Assembly (NCBI GenBank): GCA_964615905.1
Contig: CAZTUB010000001.1
Coordinates: 1 to 64,000, forward strand
Direction: 5' to 3'
Source of the DNA: DATLMR01 sp964615905
GTDB lineage: Bacteria; Acidobacteriota; Blastocatellia; UBA7656
DNA: 64,000 nt
This document shows positions 42,413 to 51,127 of the stretch, one piece after another. The position numbers were made by a program, and so were the translations under genes. Position 1 is the first letter of the stretch. Every line of letters begins with the position of its first letter. The notes under the pieces were generated by a model that did no database searches, was not told the origin of the DNA, and saw only the letters and a program-made list of their open reading frames with translations.

Positions 42413-43102
42413 ATGACTACTCTCAGAGGTGACAATCGACGAATCGGGATAATCCTGCTCTGCGCGCTTGTGGTTGCCGCGCTCGCCTGCCGAAGCAACC
42501 AGACCGCCGCCAACAACTCCGCTGGCAACAACGCGAACGCCGCGAACGCCAATTCCGCACAGGCCAACCAGAACGCGGGCCAAGACCAGACAAGCCAGAA
42601 CCAGGCAAATCAAAACGCTTCGCCCGCCGACGCAAACGCTGGGCCGGGCGATCCTTCCTCACAGGAGTTTGAAGGGACAGCCGGGGTAACCGAGAAGCGA
42701 AGACAGGACGTAGGCCCCGTGGTGCTCAGAGCTGTCCGCCTTGCGAGCCACCCCGGATTTGATCGCGTGGTATTCGAGTTTGAGGGAGGCAACTTGCCCG
42801 GCTACAAGATCGAGTACGTAGACAGGCCCGTCCGCCAGTGCGGGTCGGGCGACGTTGTGCGGGTGGCCGGAGACGGCTGGTTGAGCGTGCGCCTGACTCC
42901 CGCTCAGGCGCACACGGAAGCAGGCAAGCCGACCGTTACGGAGCGCAACAAGCGCCCGAATCTTCCCGTCTTAAAAGAGATGAAGATCATATGCGACTTC
43001 GAAGCGGACGTTGAGTGGATACTCGGTCTGGCCTCGCCCAACCGCTACCGAGTGCTCGAACTCAACGGTCCAACGCGGCTCGTCGTCGACATTAAACGCT
43101 GA
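42413..43102 (+). CDS. AMIN-like domain lipoprotein
   Basis: This is a 229-residue lipoprotein. The hydrophobic start IGIILLCALVVAALAC ends in a lipobox-type LAC, predicting lipid anchoring at the cysteine near residue 26. A linker of about 55 residues made almost only of Asn, Ala, Gln and Ser follows. The C-terminal domain (about 95-229) resembles the AMIN-like fold: LRAVRLASHPGFDRVVFEFE, PGYKIEYVDRPV, and RYRVLELNGPTRLVVDIKR at the end. AMIN domains usually target amidases or secretins to the envelope. An amidase gene lies directly downstream. The ATG at 42413 is preferred because the upstream extension runs into repeat B. Confidence 0.8.
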   Translation: MTTLRGDNRRIGIILLCALVVAALACRSNQTAANNSAGNNANAANANSAQANQNAGQDQTSQNQANQNASPADANAGPGDPSSQEFEGTAGVTEKRRQDVGPVVLRAVRLASHPGFDRVVFEFEGGNLPGYKIEYVDRPVRQCGSGDVVRVAGDGWLSVRLTPAQAHTEAGKPTVTERNKRPNLPVLKEMKIICDFEADVEWILGLASPNRYRVLELNGPTRLVVDIKR

Positions 43103-43156
43103 CCGCCGGTCGAGATTTTTTTATAACCGAAATCACAAACAAGTGATATAAAAGAC

Positions 43157-43296
43157 CGTGAACCGTGAACCGTAAACCGTGACAAGAAGGAGCGACCGGC
43201 CAAACCCCGGTTCGCTCTTTCTTGTCACTCGTCACTCGTCACTTGTCACGGTTTACTCTCCTCTGACTTGTCACGGTTTACGGTTCACGGTTCACG
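43157..43296. repeat. Heptad palindrome, copy C, extended nested form
   Basis: Outer arms at 43157-43186 and 43267-43296 are a perfect 30-bp inverted repeat of CGTGAAC, CGTGAAC, CGTAAAC and CGTGACA units. Inside, the core GTGACAAGAAGG to CTTGTCAC (43179-43228, 50 nt) also pairs, with GAGCGACCGG near GGTTCGCTC. Further right-arm units with GTGACGA variants follow at 43228-43250. The element therefore holds two alternative right arms. It fills the gap between the AMIN-type lipoprotein gene and the amidase gene. Confidence 0.82.
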
Positions 43297-43323
43297 ATCT
43301 CATATTTCAGGAGGATACGAAAC

Positions 43324-44070
43324 ATGGCTTTACCTATTAAATGGATGGGCAGCATACACAAGCGAAAAGGGAGGGGCGGGTTTCGCCCTGAAGCAATCGT
43401 CATCCATATTATGGAAGGGTCGCTCGGAGGCACGGATTCGTGGTTCAATGACCCCAAGGCGAGCGTCTCGGCGCATTATGGCATCGGCAAGAACGGGGCT
43501 ATTCACCAGTACGTGCTCGAAACGGACACGGCCTTTCACGCGGGACGCAGATCGACTCCCACCTGGTCTTTGATCAAGGATGACGTGAACCCTAACCTCT
43601 ACACTATAGGGATTGAGCACGAAGGGCGCGGCGACTCCGAATGGCCCGACGCCATGTACAAGTCGAGCGCGGCGCTAATCAAAGAGATTTGCGCGCGATG
43701 GTCGATCCCGATAGACAGGAAACATATCATCGGCCACCGCGAAATTTATGGAAAGAAGACCTGTCCCAACACTGTGGTCGATCTAAACAGGCTGATAAGC
43801 CTCGCGCGTGACGGGGCGATGGACCCGGAAACTTATAACTTCATAAAGAAGGCGGGCAAGGTCAAGACCCGCACAAAACTCAATACGCGCAAAGGCGCTC
43901 CGACAACTACCGCGCCTGTCGCGAAGACGATCAGTGCCGGAACCGAGCTGGCCTACGAAGGGTGGACAAGCAACGGCGAGAGCGTAGGCGCGAACGCGCA
44001 CTGGTACAAGGACGCGGACGGAAACTATTTCTGGGCCGGCGGGACCGAAAAGCCTGTCCCCGGCACATGA
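43324..44070 (+). CDS. N-acetylmuramoyl-L-alanine amidase (amidase-2 type) with SH3-like tail
   Basis: This 248-residue protein cleaves the bond between muramic acid and the peptide stem. The zinc-binding His lies in AIVIHIMEGS. A second site is KHIIGHREIYGKKTCPN, where the His and Cys match amidase-2 ligands. The substrate-binding SAHYGIGKNGAIHQYV and YTIGIEHEGRGD lie between. The C-terminal 65 residues (KTRTKLNTRKGAPTTTAPVA, then LAYEGWTSNGESVGANAHWY) resemble a bacterial SH3 domain. No signal peptide is seen, which recalls phage endolysins. GGAGG precedes the start at 43324. It is preceded by the AMIN-type lipoprotein gene. Confidence 0.88.
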   Translation: MALPIKWMGSIHKRKGRGGFRPEAIVIHIMEGSLGGTDSWFNDPKASVSAHYGIGKNGAIHQYVLETDTAFHAGRRSTPTWSLIKDDVNPNLYTIGIEHEGRGDSEWPDAMYKSSAALIKEICARWSIPIDRKHIIGHREIYGKKTCPNTVVDLNRLISLARDGAMDPETYNFIKKAGKVKTRTKLNTRKGAPTTTAPVAKTISAGTELAYEGWTSNGESVGANAHWYKDADGNYFWAGGTEKPVPGT

Positions 44071-44117
44071 TGATTCCGTGAGAAAGAGGTCGGCTCTCTA
44101 ACCCGGATCGCCCGGCG

Positions 44118-45209
44118 CTAGTCGGAAGCGCCTTCGGCAATTACGCTATTGATGTGTGAGTCGCGGGCGGCGCGCAGCCTGTCGTATTCCGAGGCCACGT
44201 CTTCATCGGCCGCGCTCAACGCTTCCACATCGACGCTTGCAAGCTCGATGATGCCCATGTCTGTGAACGCTTTTTGAATCTTTTCGCCCCACAGGCCAAT
44301 ATCTCGGATTGTCGGAACGATCCGGGTAAACAATCTCTTTGTGTATTCCGCCATAAAGGGCGACGTGCGCGTGTGGGCGATACACTCCTGGCGGTTGAAG
44401 CCGAGCCTGTCCCATATCTCTTCACCCATGAAGCGGTCGCGCATCAGGTAGCAAGCGTCTACGACAAACTCTTCGCGCTCCCGGCGTTCCCCCTCTGAAA
44501 GCTGCGGGTAGTAATCGCGAAGCGCCAGGCGACCGAAAGCGACGTGGCGGGCTTCGTCTTGCATTACGTAAGCGTTGATCGCTTTGCCGAGGGGCTCTGT
44601 GGCGAGGTCGCGGATCGTGCCGAAGGCGGCCAGGGCGAGGCCTTCGATGATGATCTGCATGGCGAGGTATGTGAAATCCCAGCGCGAATCTGTGATCGCC
44701 TGTTCGAGCAGCGTTTGCAGGTGGACGTTGATCGGGTAGGCCATCTGAATCTTCTCGCGCAGGTAGCGTGAATAGACTTCGACGTGGCGCGCTTCATCGA
44801 TGACCTGTGTGGCGGCGTAAAACTTCGAGTCGAGATCGGGCACAGTCTGGACGATCTTCGCCGTGCAGATGAGCGCGCCCTGCTCGCCGTGGAGAAACTG
44901 CGAGAAGCGCCACGCTTCGAGGTGGTGGCGCACTTCCGCCCTGCCGCGCTCGTCGAGCTTTTCCCACGTGGGCGAGCCGTAAATCGATATGAAGAAGTCG
45001 GGGAAGCCTAGCGGGTTCGACAGATCGACTTCCTGCGACCAGTCGATCCTCTCGTTAGCGTCCCACTGCTTGCTCTTGCCTTTCTCGTAAAGCCCGATCA
45101 GGCGGTCGCGTCCTTCGTCATATTGCCAGTTGAAAGTGGTGACGGTTTGATCGCCGCGAACCTGCCATTCGGTCTGGTCCACAGGCAGGGCGTAAATGCG
45201 TGTGCTCAT
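44118..45209 (-). CDS. Ferritin-like diiron protein, AurF/CmlI-type motif
   Basis: This is a 363-residue cytoplasmic protein. Two DEARH motifs (IDEARHVEVY and QDEARHVAFG) and Glu residues in FLHGEQGAL and IIEGLALAAFG give the four-helix diiron ligand set. The spacing from the HGEQ Glu to the first DEARH is E-x28-DExRH, as in the N-oxygenases AurF and CmlI. Many such homologues have unknown substrates. The ATG at 45209 is selected because AGAGGAG lies about 10 nt ahead; a longer in-frame start exists at 45269. It converges on the amidase gene, with no biosynthetic neighbours. Confidence 0.82.
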   Translation of the reverse strand: MSTRIYALPVDQTEWQVRGDQTVTTFNWQYDEGRDRLIGLYEKGKSKQWDANERIDWSQEVDLSNPLGFPDFFISIYGSPTWEKLDERGRAEVRHHLEAWRFSQFLHGEQGALICTAKIVQTVPDLDSKFYAATQVIDEARHVEVYSRYLREKIQMAYPINVHLQTLLEQAITDSRWDFTYLAMQIIIEGLALAAFGTIRDLATEPLGKAINAYVMQDEARHVAFGRLALRDYYPQLSEGERREREEFVVDACYLMRDRFMGEEIWDRLGFNRQECIAHTRTSPFMAEYTKRLFTRIVPTIRDIGLWGEKIQKAFTDMGIIELASVDVEALSAADEDVASEYDRLRAARDSHINSVIAEGASD

Positions 45210-45404
45210 TCTGCGCGCTCCTCTAAAGGGTGATGAATCAGGTGGAGCGTATGCGGTTCGCGCAACCAAGTCAAGCTTCTTGAAGTAGAAGCGACATCAT
45301 CTTTCAACAGACCCGCACAGGTAATCTCGGCAAGCTTGCGCTTGATCTCTTAGCTTCTCGATGCCCCGGCAATCTATGGTATTATCGGGCTGTGAGGCTG
45401 GCTT

Positions 45405-45977
45405 ATGGCTACTAGAACCCAGGCAACAATCGAAGACCTCTACAACCTGCCCGAAGAGGGCAAGGCCGAAATCGTCGGTGGAGAGATTGTCAAGATGTCG
45501 CCAACAGGGGATATACCTGCGCGCGCCGCTTTCAAAGTGGCGATGAGTTTGAGCCGGATGGAAAGTAAAATCACAGGCCGAGCATACCCCGACAACGTCG
45601 GGTACAGGGTTGCTTTACCTAACCGTGAATCTTTTAGCCCCGATGCTTCTTTCTACACGGGCCCGTCCACGGGCATGAAATTTCTCGAAGGCGCGCCACG
45701 TTTCGCCGTCGAAGTCAGAAGCGAAAATGATTACGGCCCTAATGCGGAAGACGCGATAGCGAGGAAACGCGGCGACTACTTTGCCGCAGGGACCATCTGC
45801 GTATGGGATGTCGATCTGCTAGGCGCGGATGTGATAAAAAGTTACTTCGCGCACGACCCTTCAAAGCCTGTGGTATTCCGGCGCGGAGACGTGGCCGACG
45901 CAGGCGAGGCTGTGCAAGGCTGGTCATTCGAGGTTGATGAACTATTCCCGAAAGATGAATCAGAGCAGGCTGTCTGA
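45405..45977 (+). CDS. Uma2-family PD-(D/E)XK-like protein
   Basis: This 190-residue protein shows the Uma2 pattern: TIEDLYNLPEEGKAEIVGGE, then FSPDASFYTG, PRFAVEVRSENDYG and EDAIARKRGDYFAAGTICVW. These keep the PD-x(n)-ExR/K type core residues. It is only distantly similar to the copy at 32271, so they are separate lineages rather than a recent duplication. GAGG precedes the ATG. It stands alone between the diiron gene (divergent) and the quinoprotein gene. Confidence 0.83.
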   Translation: MATRTQATIEDLYNLPEEGKAEIVGGEIVKMSPTGDIPARAAFKVAMSLSRMESKITGRAYPDNVGYRVALPNRESFSPDASFYTGPSTGMKFLEGAPRFAVEVRSENDYGPNAEDAIARKRGDYFAAGTICVWDVDLLGADVIKSYFAHDPSKPVVFRRGDVADAGEAVQGWSFEVDELFPKDESEQAV

Positions 45978-46048
45978 TCTAACAGGCCCCGGACAGCAGG
46001 CCCGATAAAGGCGTTCGACCATCTCACTTTTCAACGGGAGGCTCTATC

Positions 46049-47782
46049 GTGGTAAAGCCGCTGCGGTTCGCGCTCGCCTTTCTTGCTATCGTCGCGCTCC
46101 TCACACCAGTCTCTCAAGCAGTACAATCAGTGGCTCGGACGGCAAACAGGCGCGCAGCCAACGGGCCGGACGCGAACTGGCCTCTATACGGCGGCACGCT
46201 CGACAACCAGCGATACTCGCGGCTCACACAGATCAACCGCGCCAACGTGAACCGCTTGCAGGTCGCCTGGACGTTTCAAACAGGGTTCGCCACCCCGCAG
46301 ACCTCTTTTGAATGCACGCCGGTCGTGGTCGACGGGGTCATGTACGTCACTTCGTCAAAAGCCGATCTTTTTGCGGTCAAGGCCGACACGGGCGAGTTGA
46401 TCTGGCAGTTCGATCCGAAAGTCGATCTTCAAACTCTCAAGCTGTGTTGCGGCATAATAAATCGCGGCGTGGCGGTGAGCGCGGGCCGCGTGTACCTTGC
46501 CACGCTCGACGCGCGGTTGATCGCGCTCGACGCTCGGACAGGCAAGCCCGTCGAATCGTTCGGCCAGTCGGGCGAGGTGCGGATAGCCGATCACACGAAA
46601 GGCTACAGCGAAACGGCCGCGCCAATCGTCTATGACGGCAAGGTGCTGCTGGGAGTCGCGGGCGGCGAGTTTGAAACGCGCGGCTTCTTTTCGGCTTACG
46701 ACGCCGAGACGGGAAAGCTTCTGTGGCGGTGGCACACGATCCCCGCGCCGGGTGAGCCGGGCGGCGACACCTGGCCCGACACGGGAGCTTACCTGAAGGG
46801 AGGCGTTACCGCATGGATGACCGCGACCGTTGACGAAGCGAACCGCCAGGTCATCTTTGGGACGGGCAACCCCAATCCCGATTTTGACGGGCGGGCGCGA
46901 CCCGGCGATAACCTTTACGGTTGCTCGATAGTCGCGCTCGACTTGGATACGGGCAAGCTCCGCTGGTACTTTCAACAGGTAAAACACGACCTCTGGGATT
47001 ATGACCAGTCGTCGCCGCCCATCCTGTTCGATTCCGTAATTGGCGGGCGGCGCGTCCCGGCTGTCGGCGCGGCGGGCAAAGTGGGATGGTTCTATATCCT
47101 CGACCGCAAGACGGGCAAATCGCTTCTAAAGATGCGCGAGATAGACGTTCCGCAAGACGAGCGGCAGGCGACGGCGCGCACGCAGATGGTTCCCGTGGTC
47201 CCGCCCTTTGTCGAGCATAAGAACATATTCACGCCGCCCACGAAAAAAGGGGTGCTGATCTCGCCGGGCTTGAGCGGCGGCTCGGAATGGAGCCCGCTGG
47301 CCTACAGCCCGCAAACGGCGATGGTCTACATAGCCGCGGTCGAAAAGCCTATGCTCTATGTGATCGAGTCGCTGTTGAACCCTTACCCTGAGATGAGCCT
47401 TGGCGGGATAGCGATAGTGCCCGACAGTGTTACCCCGACTGGCGCGTTTGTCGCCATAGACGTAAACACCGGTCTGGTTAGATGGCGCACAAAGGTGAGC
47501 CCGCACCCTGTAGGCGGGATACTCGCGACGGCGGGCGGGCTTTTATTCGCGGGCGAGTCGGCGGGCAAGTTCGATGCTTTAGACGCAGAGACGGGGCGCG
47601 TGTTGTGGCAGTTTCAAACCGGCGCGGGGGTCAACGCCGCGCCGATGACCTATCAGGTAAACGGCCGTCAGTACGTAGCCGTAGCCTCCGGCGGCCTCGC
47701 TATGGAGAGCCTTACAAGCGGGCAGGCGGGAGCGACGAACTTTCGTCGCGGCACGACGCTATTTGTCTTTGCGCTGCGCTGA
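46049..47782 (+). CDS. PQQ-dependent alcohol dehydrogenase-type quinoprotein
   Basis: This is a 577-residue periplasmic enzyme, read from a GTG start with GGGAGG upstream. A signal peptide ends near residue 30. The eight-bladed propeller starts LYGGTLDNQRYSRLTQINRA. It contains an adjacent Cys pair (LKLCCGIINRGVA), which in family members forms a disulfide near PQQ. It has repeated W-motifs such as TGELIWQFDPKV and ends with YVAVASGG. No C-terminal cytochrome c domain is present, so it needs a separate electron acceptor. The substrate is unknown. PQQ must be made elsewhere or taken up, as no pqqA-C-E genes are in the window. Confidence 0.9.
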   Translation: MVKPLRFALAFLAIVALLTPVSQAVQSVARTANRRAANGPDANWPLYGGTLDNQRYSRLTQINRANVNRLQVAWTFQTGFATPQTSFECTPVVVDGVMYVTSSKADLFAVKADTGELIWQFDPKVDLQTLKLCCGIINRGVAVSAGRVYLATLDARLIALDARTGKPVESFGQSGEVRIADHTKGYSETAAPIVYDGKVLLGVAGGEFETRGFFSAYDAETGKLLWRWHTIPAPGEPGGDTWPDTGAYLKGGVTAWMTATVDEANRQVIFGTGNPNPDFDGRARPGDNLYGCSIVALDLDTGKLRWYFQQVKHDLWDYDQSSPPILFDSVIGGRRVPAVGAAGKVGWFYILDRKTGKSLLKMREIDVPQDERQATARTQMVPVVPPFVEHKNIFTPPTKKGVLISPGLSGGSEWSPLAYSPQTAMVYIAAVEKPMLYVIESLLNPYPEMSLGGIAIVPDSVTPTGAFVAIDVNTGLVRWRTKVSPHPVGGILATAGGLLFAGESAGKFDALDAETGRVLWQFQTGAGVNAAPMTYQVNGRQYVAVASGGLAMESLTSGQAGATNFRRGTTLFVFALR

Positions 47783-47788
47783 CAGCTA

Positions 47789-48793
47789 TCACTCTTTAGC
47801 CCTCCTCGATGCTACGGCGGCAAGCAAAGCTATGCTGGCCCCGGCCAGAGCGAGAAGACCGCGATTCTTATTCGCCAGCCACTGAAGGCTGTGACTCTTC
47901 GAGCGGTCGTCGAACTCGCCGTGCGCGCCGTGGTCCCCTTCGACAGGCTCCCAGAGATTGTGCTGGCGGTCCGGGTCAACCGGCTCATCTTGCTGCTGAG
48001 ATTCATAACCGAAGCTGGCAAGGTAATGGTCTAACAGGCCCGGCGCGATCTTATCTCCCACCACCGCCTTTACCGTCGGCCATCCGACGTAGATCTCGCG
48101 CCGGTCGTGGCGCGCGGCGTACAAAATGGCTTCGGCTGCTACTTCGGGCTGAAAGATAGGCGGGACGGGCTGCGGCTTTCCCGGCAGCCGCGTCTTGACC
48201 CAGCTAAACTGCGGGGTGTTTAGCGCAGGCAGCTGGACCATGCTGAGCCGGACACGGCTCTTGTCGTGAATAAGCTCGCTGCGCACCGATTCGGTGAAGC
48301 CTTGAACGGCGTGCTTCGCCGCGCAGTAGGCAGATTGCAGCGGGATTCCGCGATATGCGAGCGCCGACCCGACCTGCACTATGACTCCGCGATCACGCGC
48401 GAGCATGCGTTTCAGCGCCGAGAGAGTGCCGTAGACCAGCCCCAGGTACGTTACTTCCGTCACGCGGCGGTACTCGGCGGCAGTCATCTCGCGGGCGGGT
48501 GAAAAGACCGACACCATCGCGTTGTTGATCCATACATCAATCGGGCCAAGCTCCTGTTCGACCCTGGCGGCGGCGGCTTCGACCTGATCCGCGTCGGCAA
48601 CGTCGACCGGAATAACAAGCGCGCGACCGCCCTCGGCTTCAACGTCTCTTCGCGCGCCTTCCAACCCGTCGCGCCCTCGCGCAAGCAGCGCGACCCCTGC
48701 GCCTTCACGCGCAAACAATCGGGCCACGGCTCGACCGACCCCGGCCGATGCTCCCGTGATGACAACGACCTCCGGCTTGCTCGACTTCGTCAT
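47789..48793 (-). CDS. SDR-family oxidoreductase with C-terminal membrane segment
   Basis: This is a 334-residue classical short-chain dehydrogenase. The cofactor motif is TGASAGVG near residue 14, then NNAMVSVF, a serine in VGSALAYRG and the catalytic YCAAKHA. A 40-residue segment after the core precedes a C-terminal hydrophobic helix (GLLALAGASIALLAAVASRR) that may anchor it. The substrate is unknown. GGAGG precedes the ATG. It lies 12 nt after the debranching gene and is the last gene of a three-gene operon. Confidence 0.9.
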   Translation of the reverse strand: MTKSSKPEVVVITGASAGVGRAVARLFAREGAGVALLARGRDGLEGARRDVEAEGGRALVIPVDVADADQVEAAAARVEQELGPIDVWINNAMVSVFSPAREMTAAEYRRVTEVTYLGLVYGTLSALKRMLARDRGVIVQVGSALAYRGIPLQSAYCAAKHAVQGFTESVRSELIHDKSRVRLSMVQLPALNTPQFSWVKTRLPGKPQPVPPIFQPEVAAEAILYAARHDRREIYVGWPTVKAVVGDKIAPGLLDHYLASFGYESQQQDEPVDPDRQHNLWEPVEGDHGAHGEFDDRSKSHSLQWLANKNRGLLALAGASIALLAAVASRRAKE

Positions 48794-48805
48794 GAGAAGT
48801 TCCTC

Positions 48806-51115
48806 CTAAGGCAAAAGGCTTGTGAGCGCGTCTTTCAATCTCTCGGCGAAGCTCGCGGTAAGCGACCACGGACTCGCCTGTCTCAAGATGTGAAGGCTGC
48901 CTCGCTTATCGAGCACGTCATAGCTCGACTGCCCGTCCTTCTCTCTGAAAAAACGTATCGTCGCGTGCGCTTCGCCCACGCGCAGGTTAGAGAGCGTTAT
49001 CTCCGGCAGCCACTCCGGCAGGCGCGGGTCGATGAGCAAAAGGTTTAGCGGCGCATACGGGTAGAGCCCGAGCATCGCCTGAACCAGGCTGAAGACCGCC
49101 GACGAGGACCACGCCTGCGGCGAGTTGGCCTGCGGGTAAAAGGCCGGGAAAGGGTGGTCCGGGTCGCGCTGGTGGCCGCTGAATAATTCAGGCAGCCGAA
49201 GATGGTCGAACAGCGTGGCTACTTCGAACTGCGAGCGGCAAATCCGCTCGACTTGCTCGTGCAGCCCGTAGCGAAAAAATGCCAGCGCGAACGTTCCCTG
49301 CTCTACAGGCCATATGGAACCGCGATGGTAGCTGTAAGGATTAAACGCCGGGTGTTTTGAAGAGAGCGTGCGGATGCCCCAGCCGCTGAACAGGTCGTCG
49401 TTCATAAGCCGCGCGGCCACGGGCGCGGCCAAATCTTGATCGACAATCGCGGCGGCGAGACAGTGGCCGGGATTCGAGCCTATAGACCTGATCTGCCGCT
49501 TTTCGGAGTCGAGCCCCATGGCGAGAAAGCCTTCGTCTTCCATCCAGAAGGCTTCGTTGAATCGCTTCTTCAACTCTGTGGCTTCGCGGTAGAGCCGCTT
49601 CGCCTCGTCTTTTTCATCAAGCCACCAGAGCACTTCCGACATTTGCAGCTTGGCGATGAAGGCAAAGGCCTGCTCTTCGCAGGTGGCGATGGGCGCAGCG
49701 ACCTGCGATCCGTCATCGTAAACTATCGCGTCGCCCGAATCTTTCCATCCCTGGTTCGTCGTCCCGTGCTCGGACCGCGTGAGGTACTCGTAAAACCCGT
49801 CACCGTCGAGGTCCGAATACCTGTCGAGCCACGCGAGCGCGTCGAGCGCGGGCTTGACGAAAGGCCGGACGATCTCTTTATCACCCGTCCAGTGCCACAG
49901 CTCCGAGACGACCACCGGGTAAAACCCCGAAGTCGTGGCCGCGCCGTAGTAGCGCGCGCGCGGGTTGTAGTTAAGCATCGCCAGCGGCCCCGTGTGCGCT
50001 TCGTGGAGCATGCGGCCCGGCTGCTCGTCTCGCCAGTCGTTGACCTCGCGCCCCTGCCACGCGGCAAGCTCGGCAAGCGCGCCGCGCATCATGTCAGGCC
50101 CGGCCAGCGCTGCCTGCCACCCGGCCGTCAGCACGTCGCGCCCGTAAAGCGCGACGTAGATAGGCAGCCCGGCCGCCACTGTCCACGCGCGCTCGCTTAT
50201 GTCGAGATCATAAAGCCTGAGCGACGCAAGATCGCGCTTCGCCTGTGTGAGCGCGCCGACCACGACCGGCGCGAGGGTCGGGCTTTCGGGGGTCGAAAAA
50301 GAGCTGCTCTCGTCGAGAAAGATTTTGCGCCGTTCGTCGTATATATTCAGCCCGCCGCCGAACGAGCGGCAGCCGTAAACGGGCCGCATCGTCTTGCCGT
50401 CGATGAAAGGGATAAAGTTGAGGCAGGCGTGCCACGTGCCGCCGGGCCGAAGCTCTATACGAAAGTTTATCCGGCCATCTTCGAAAGCCGCCGGTGAGTC
50501 GGAGTGCTCAATCTCTATGGTCAGCCCGCGATGAATCTTTTCGACGCCTGAGCCTTCCTGATTATTGAATGCGTGCTCGGCGCGGTAATCGAAGACAAGC
50601 TGGCGCGCCGATAACTCTTCCGCCCGCCACTCGTGCGTGAGCTTCCCGCACTGTTCGCGGCCTCGCTTTGTCTCGACCGTGTCGGCGAAATCGGCATCGG
50701 CTTCGATTGAAAACAGAAACGATGTCGATTGCTGGGTGAAGTTTGTAAAGTCGAGGTCTTCGTGTATGCCTTCCCCGACGTAGCGGGAGACGCGCAGTTC
50801 GAGAGTCTGCTGCGAAATCCCTTCCATCATCCCGCTGCCCCGGTCGGGCTCGCCCGTCTCGATGCCGGGCGGCAGCGCGATGTAGTAGCCGAGCCACGAG
50901 TGCTGCTCGACGTTCGAGAGCGCGTTTGCCACCGGCGGCTGGCCATCGATCAAGTAGGCGTATTTTGAAAGCAAGCGCGTCTGGTGGACAAAGAGCCCGT
51001 GTTCGGGGCCGTTTTGTATAAGCCCGTCTCGCTCTGTGGCAAGCACCGTGCGGCTTCGGCTTATATAAAGCGTGTCGCCTCGAGGACGCAGGCGGACCAG
51101 GTTATCTCGGATCAT
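48806..51115 (-). CDS. Amylo-alpha-1,6-glucosidase / glycogen debranching-type enzyme
   Basis: This is a 769-residue protein without a signal peptide. The N-terminal part (NGPEHGLFVHQTRLLSKYAY) matches the GDE_N_bis domain. The C-terminal half is an (alpha/alpha)6 barrel as in family 15/63-like debranching enzymes, with FYPVVVSELWHWTGDKEIVR, GWKDSGDAIVYDDGSQVA, and YSYHRGSIWPVEQGTFA. These suggest hydrolysis of alpha-1,6 branches in glycogen or related glucans. It starts 12 nt downstream of an acyl-CoA dehydrogenase gene and precedes the SDR gene, an unusual combination. Confidence 0.87.
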   Translation of the reverse strand: MIRDNLVRLRPRGDTLYISRSRTVLATERDGLIQNGPEHGLFVHQTRLLSKYAYLIDGQPPVANALSNVEQHSWLGYYIALPPGIETGEPDRGSGMMEGISQQTLELRVSRYVGEGIHEDLDFTNFTQQSTSFLFSIEADADFADTVETKRGREQCGKLTHEWRAEELSARQLVFDYRAEHAFNNQEGSGVEKIHRGLTIEIEHSDSPAAFEDGRINFRIELRPGGTWHACLNFIPFIDGKTMRPVYGCRSFGGGLNIYDERRKIFLDESSSFSTPESPTLAPVVVGALTQAKRDLASLRLYDLDISERAWTVAAGLPIYVALYGRDVLTAGWQAALAGPDMMRGALAELAAWQGREVNDWRDEQPGRMLHEAHTGPLAMLNYNPRARYYGAATTSGFYPVVVSELWHWTGDKEIVRPFVKPALDALAWLDRYSDLDGDGFYEYLTRSEHGTTNQGWKDSGDAIVYDDGSQVAAPIATCEEQAFAFIAKLQMSEVLWWLDEKDEAKRLYREATELKKRFNEAFWMEDEGFLAMGLDSEKRQIRSIGSNPGHCLAAAIVDQDLAAPVAARLMNDDLFSGWGIRTLSSKHPAFNPYSYHRGSIWPVEQGTFALAFFRYGLHEQVERICRSQFEVATLFDHLRLPELFSGHQRDPDHPFPAFYPQANSPQAWSSSAVFSLVQAMLGLYPYAPLNLLLIDPRLPEWLPEITLSNLRVGEAHATIRFFREKDGQSSYDVLDKRGSLHILRQASPWSLTASFAERLKDALTSLLP

Positions 51116-51127
51116 TACCCACCTTGT

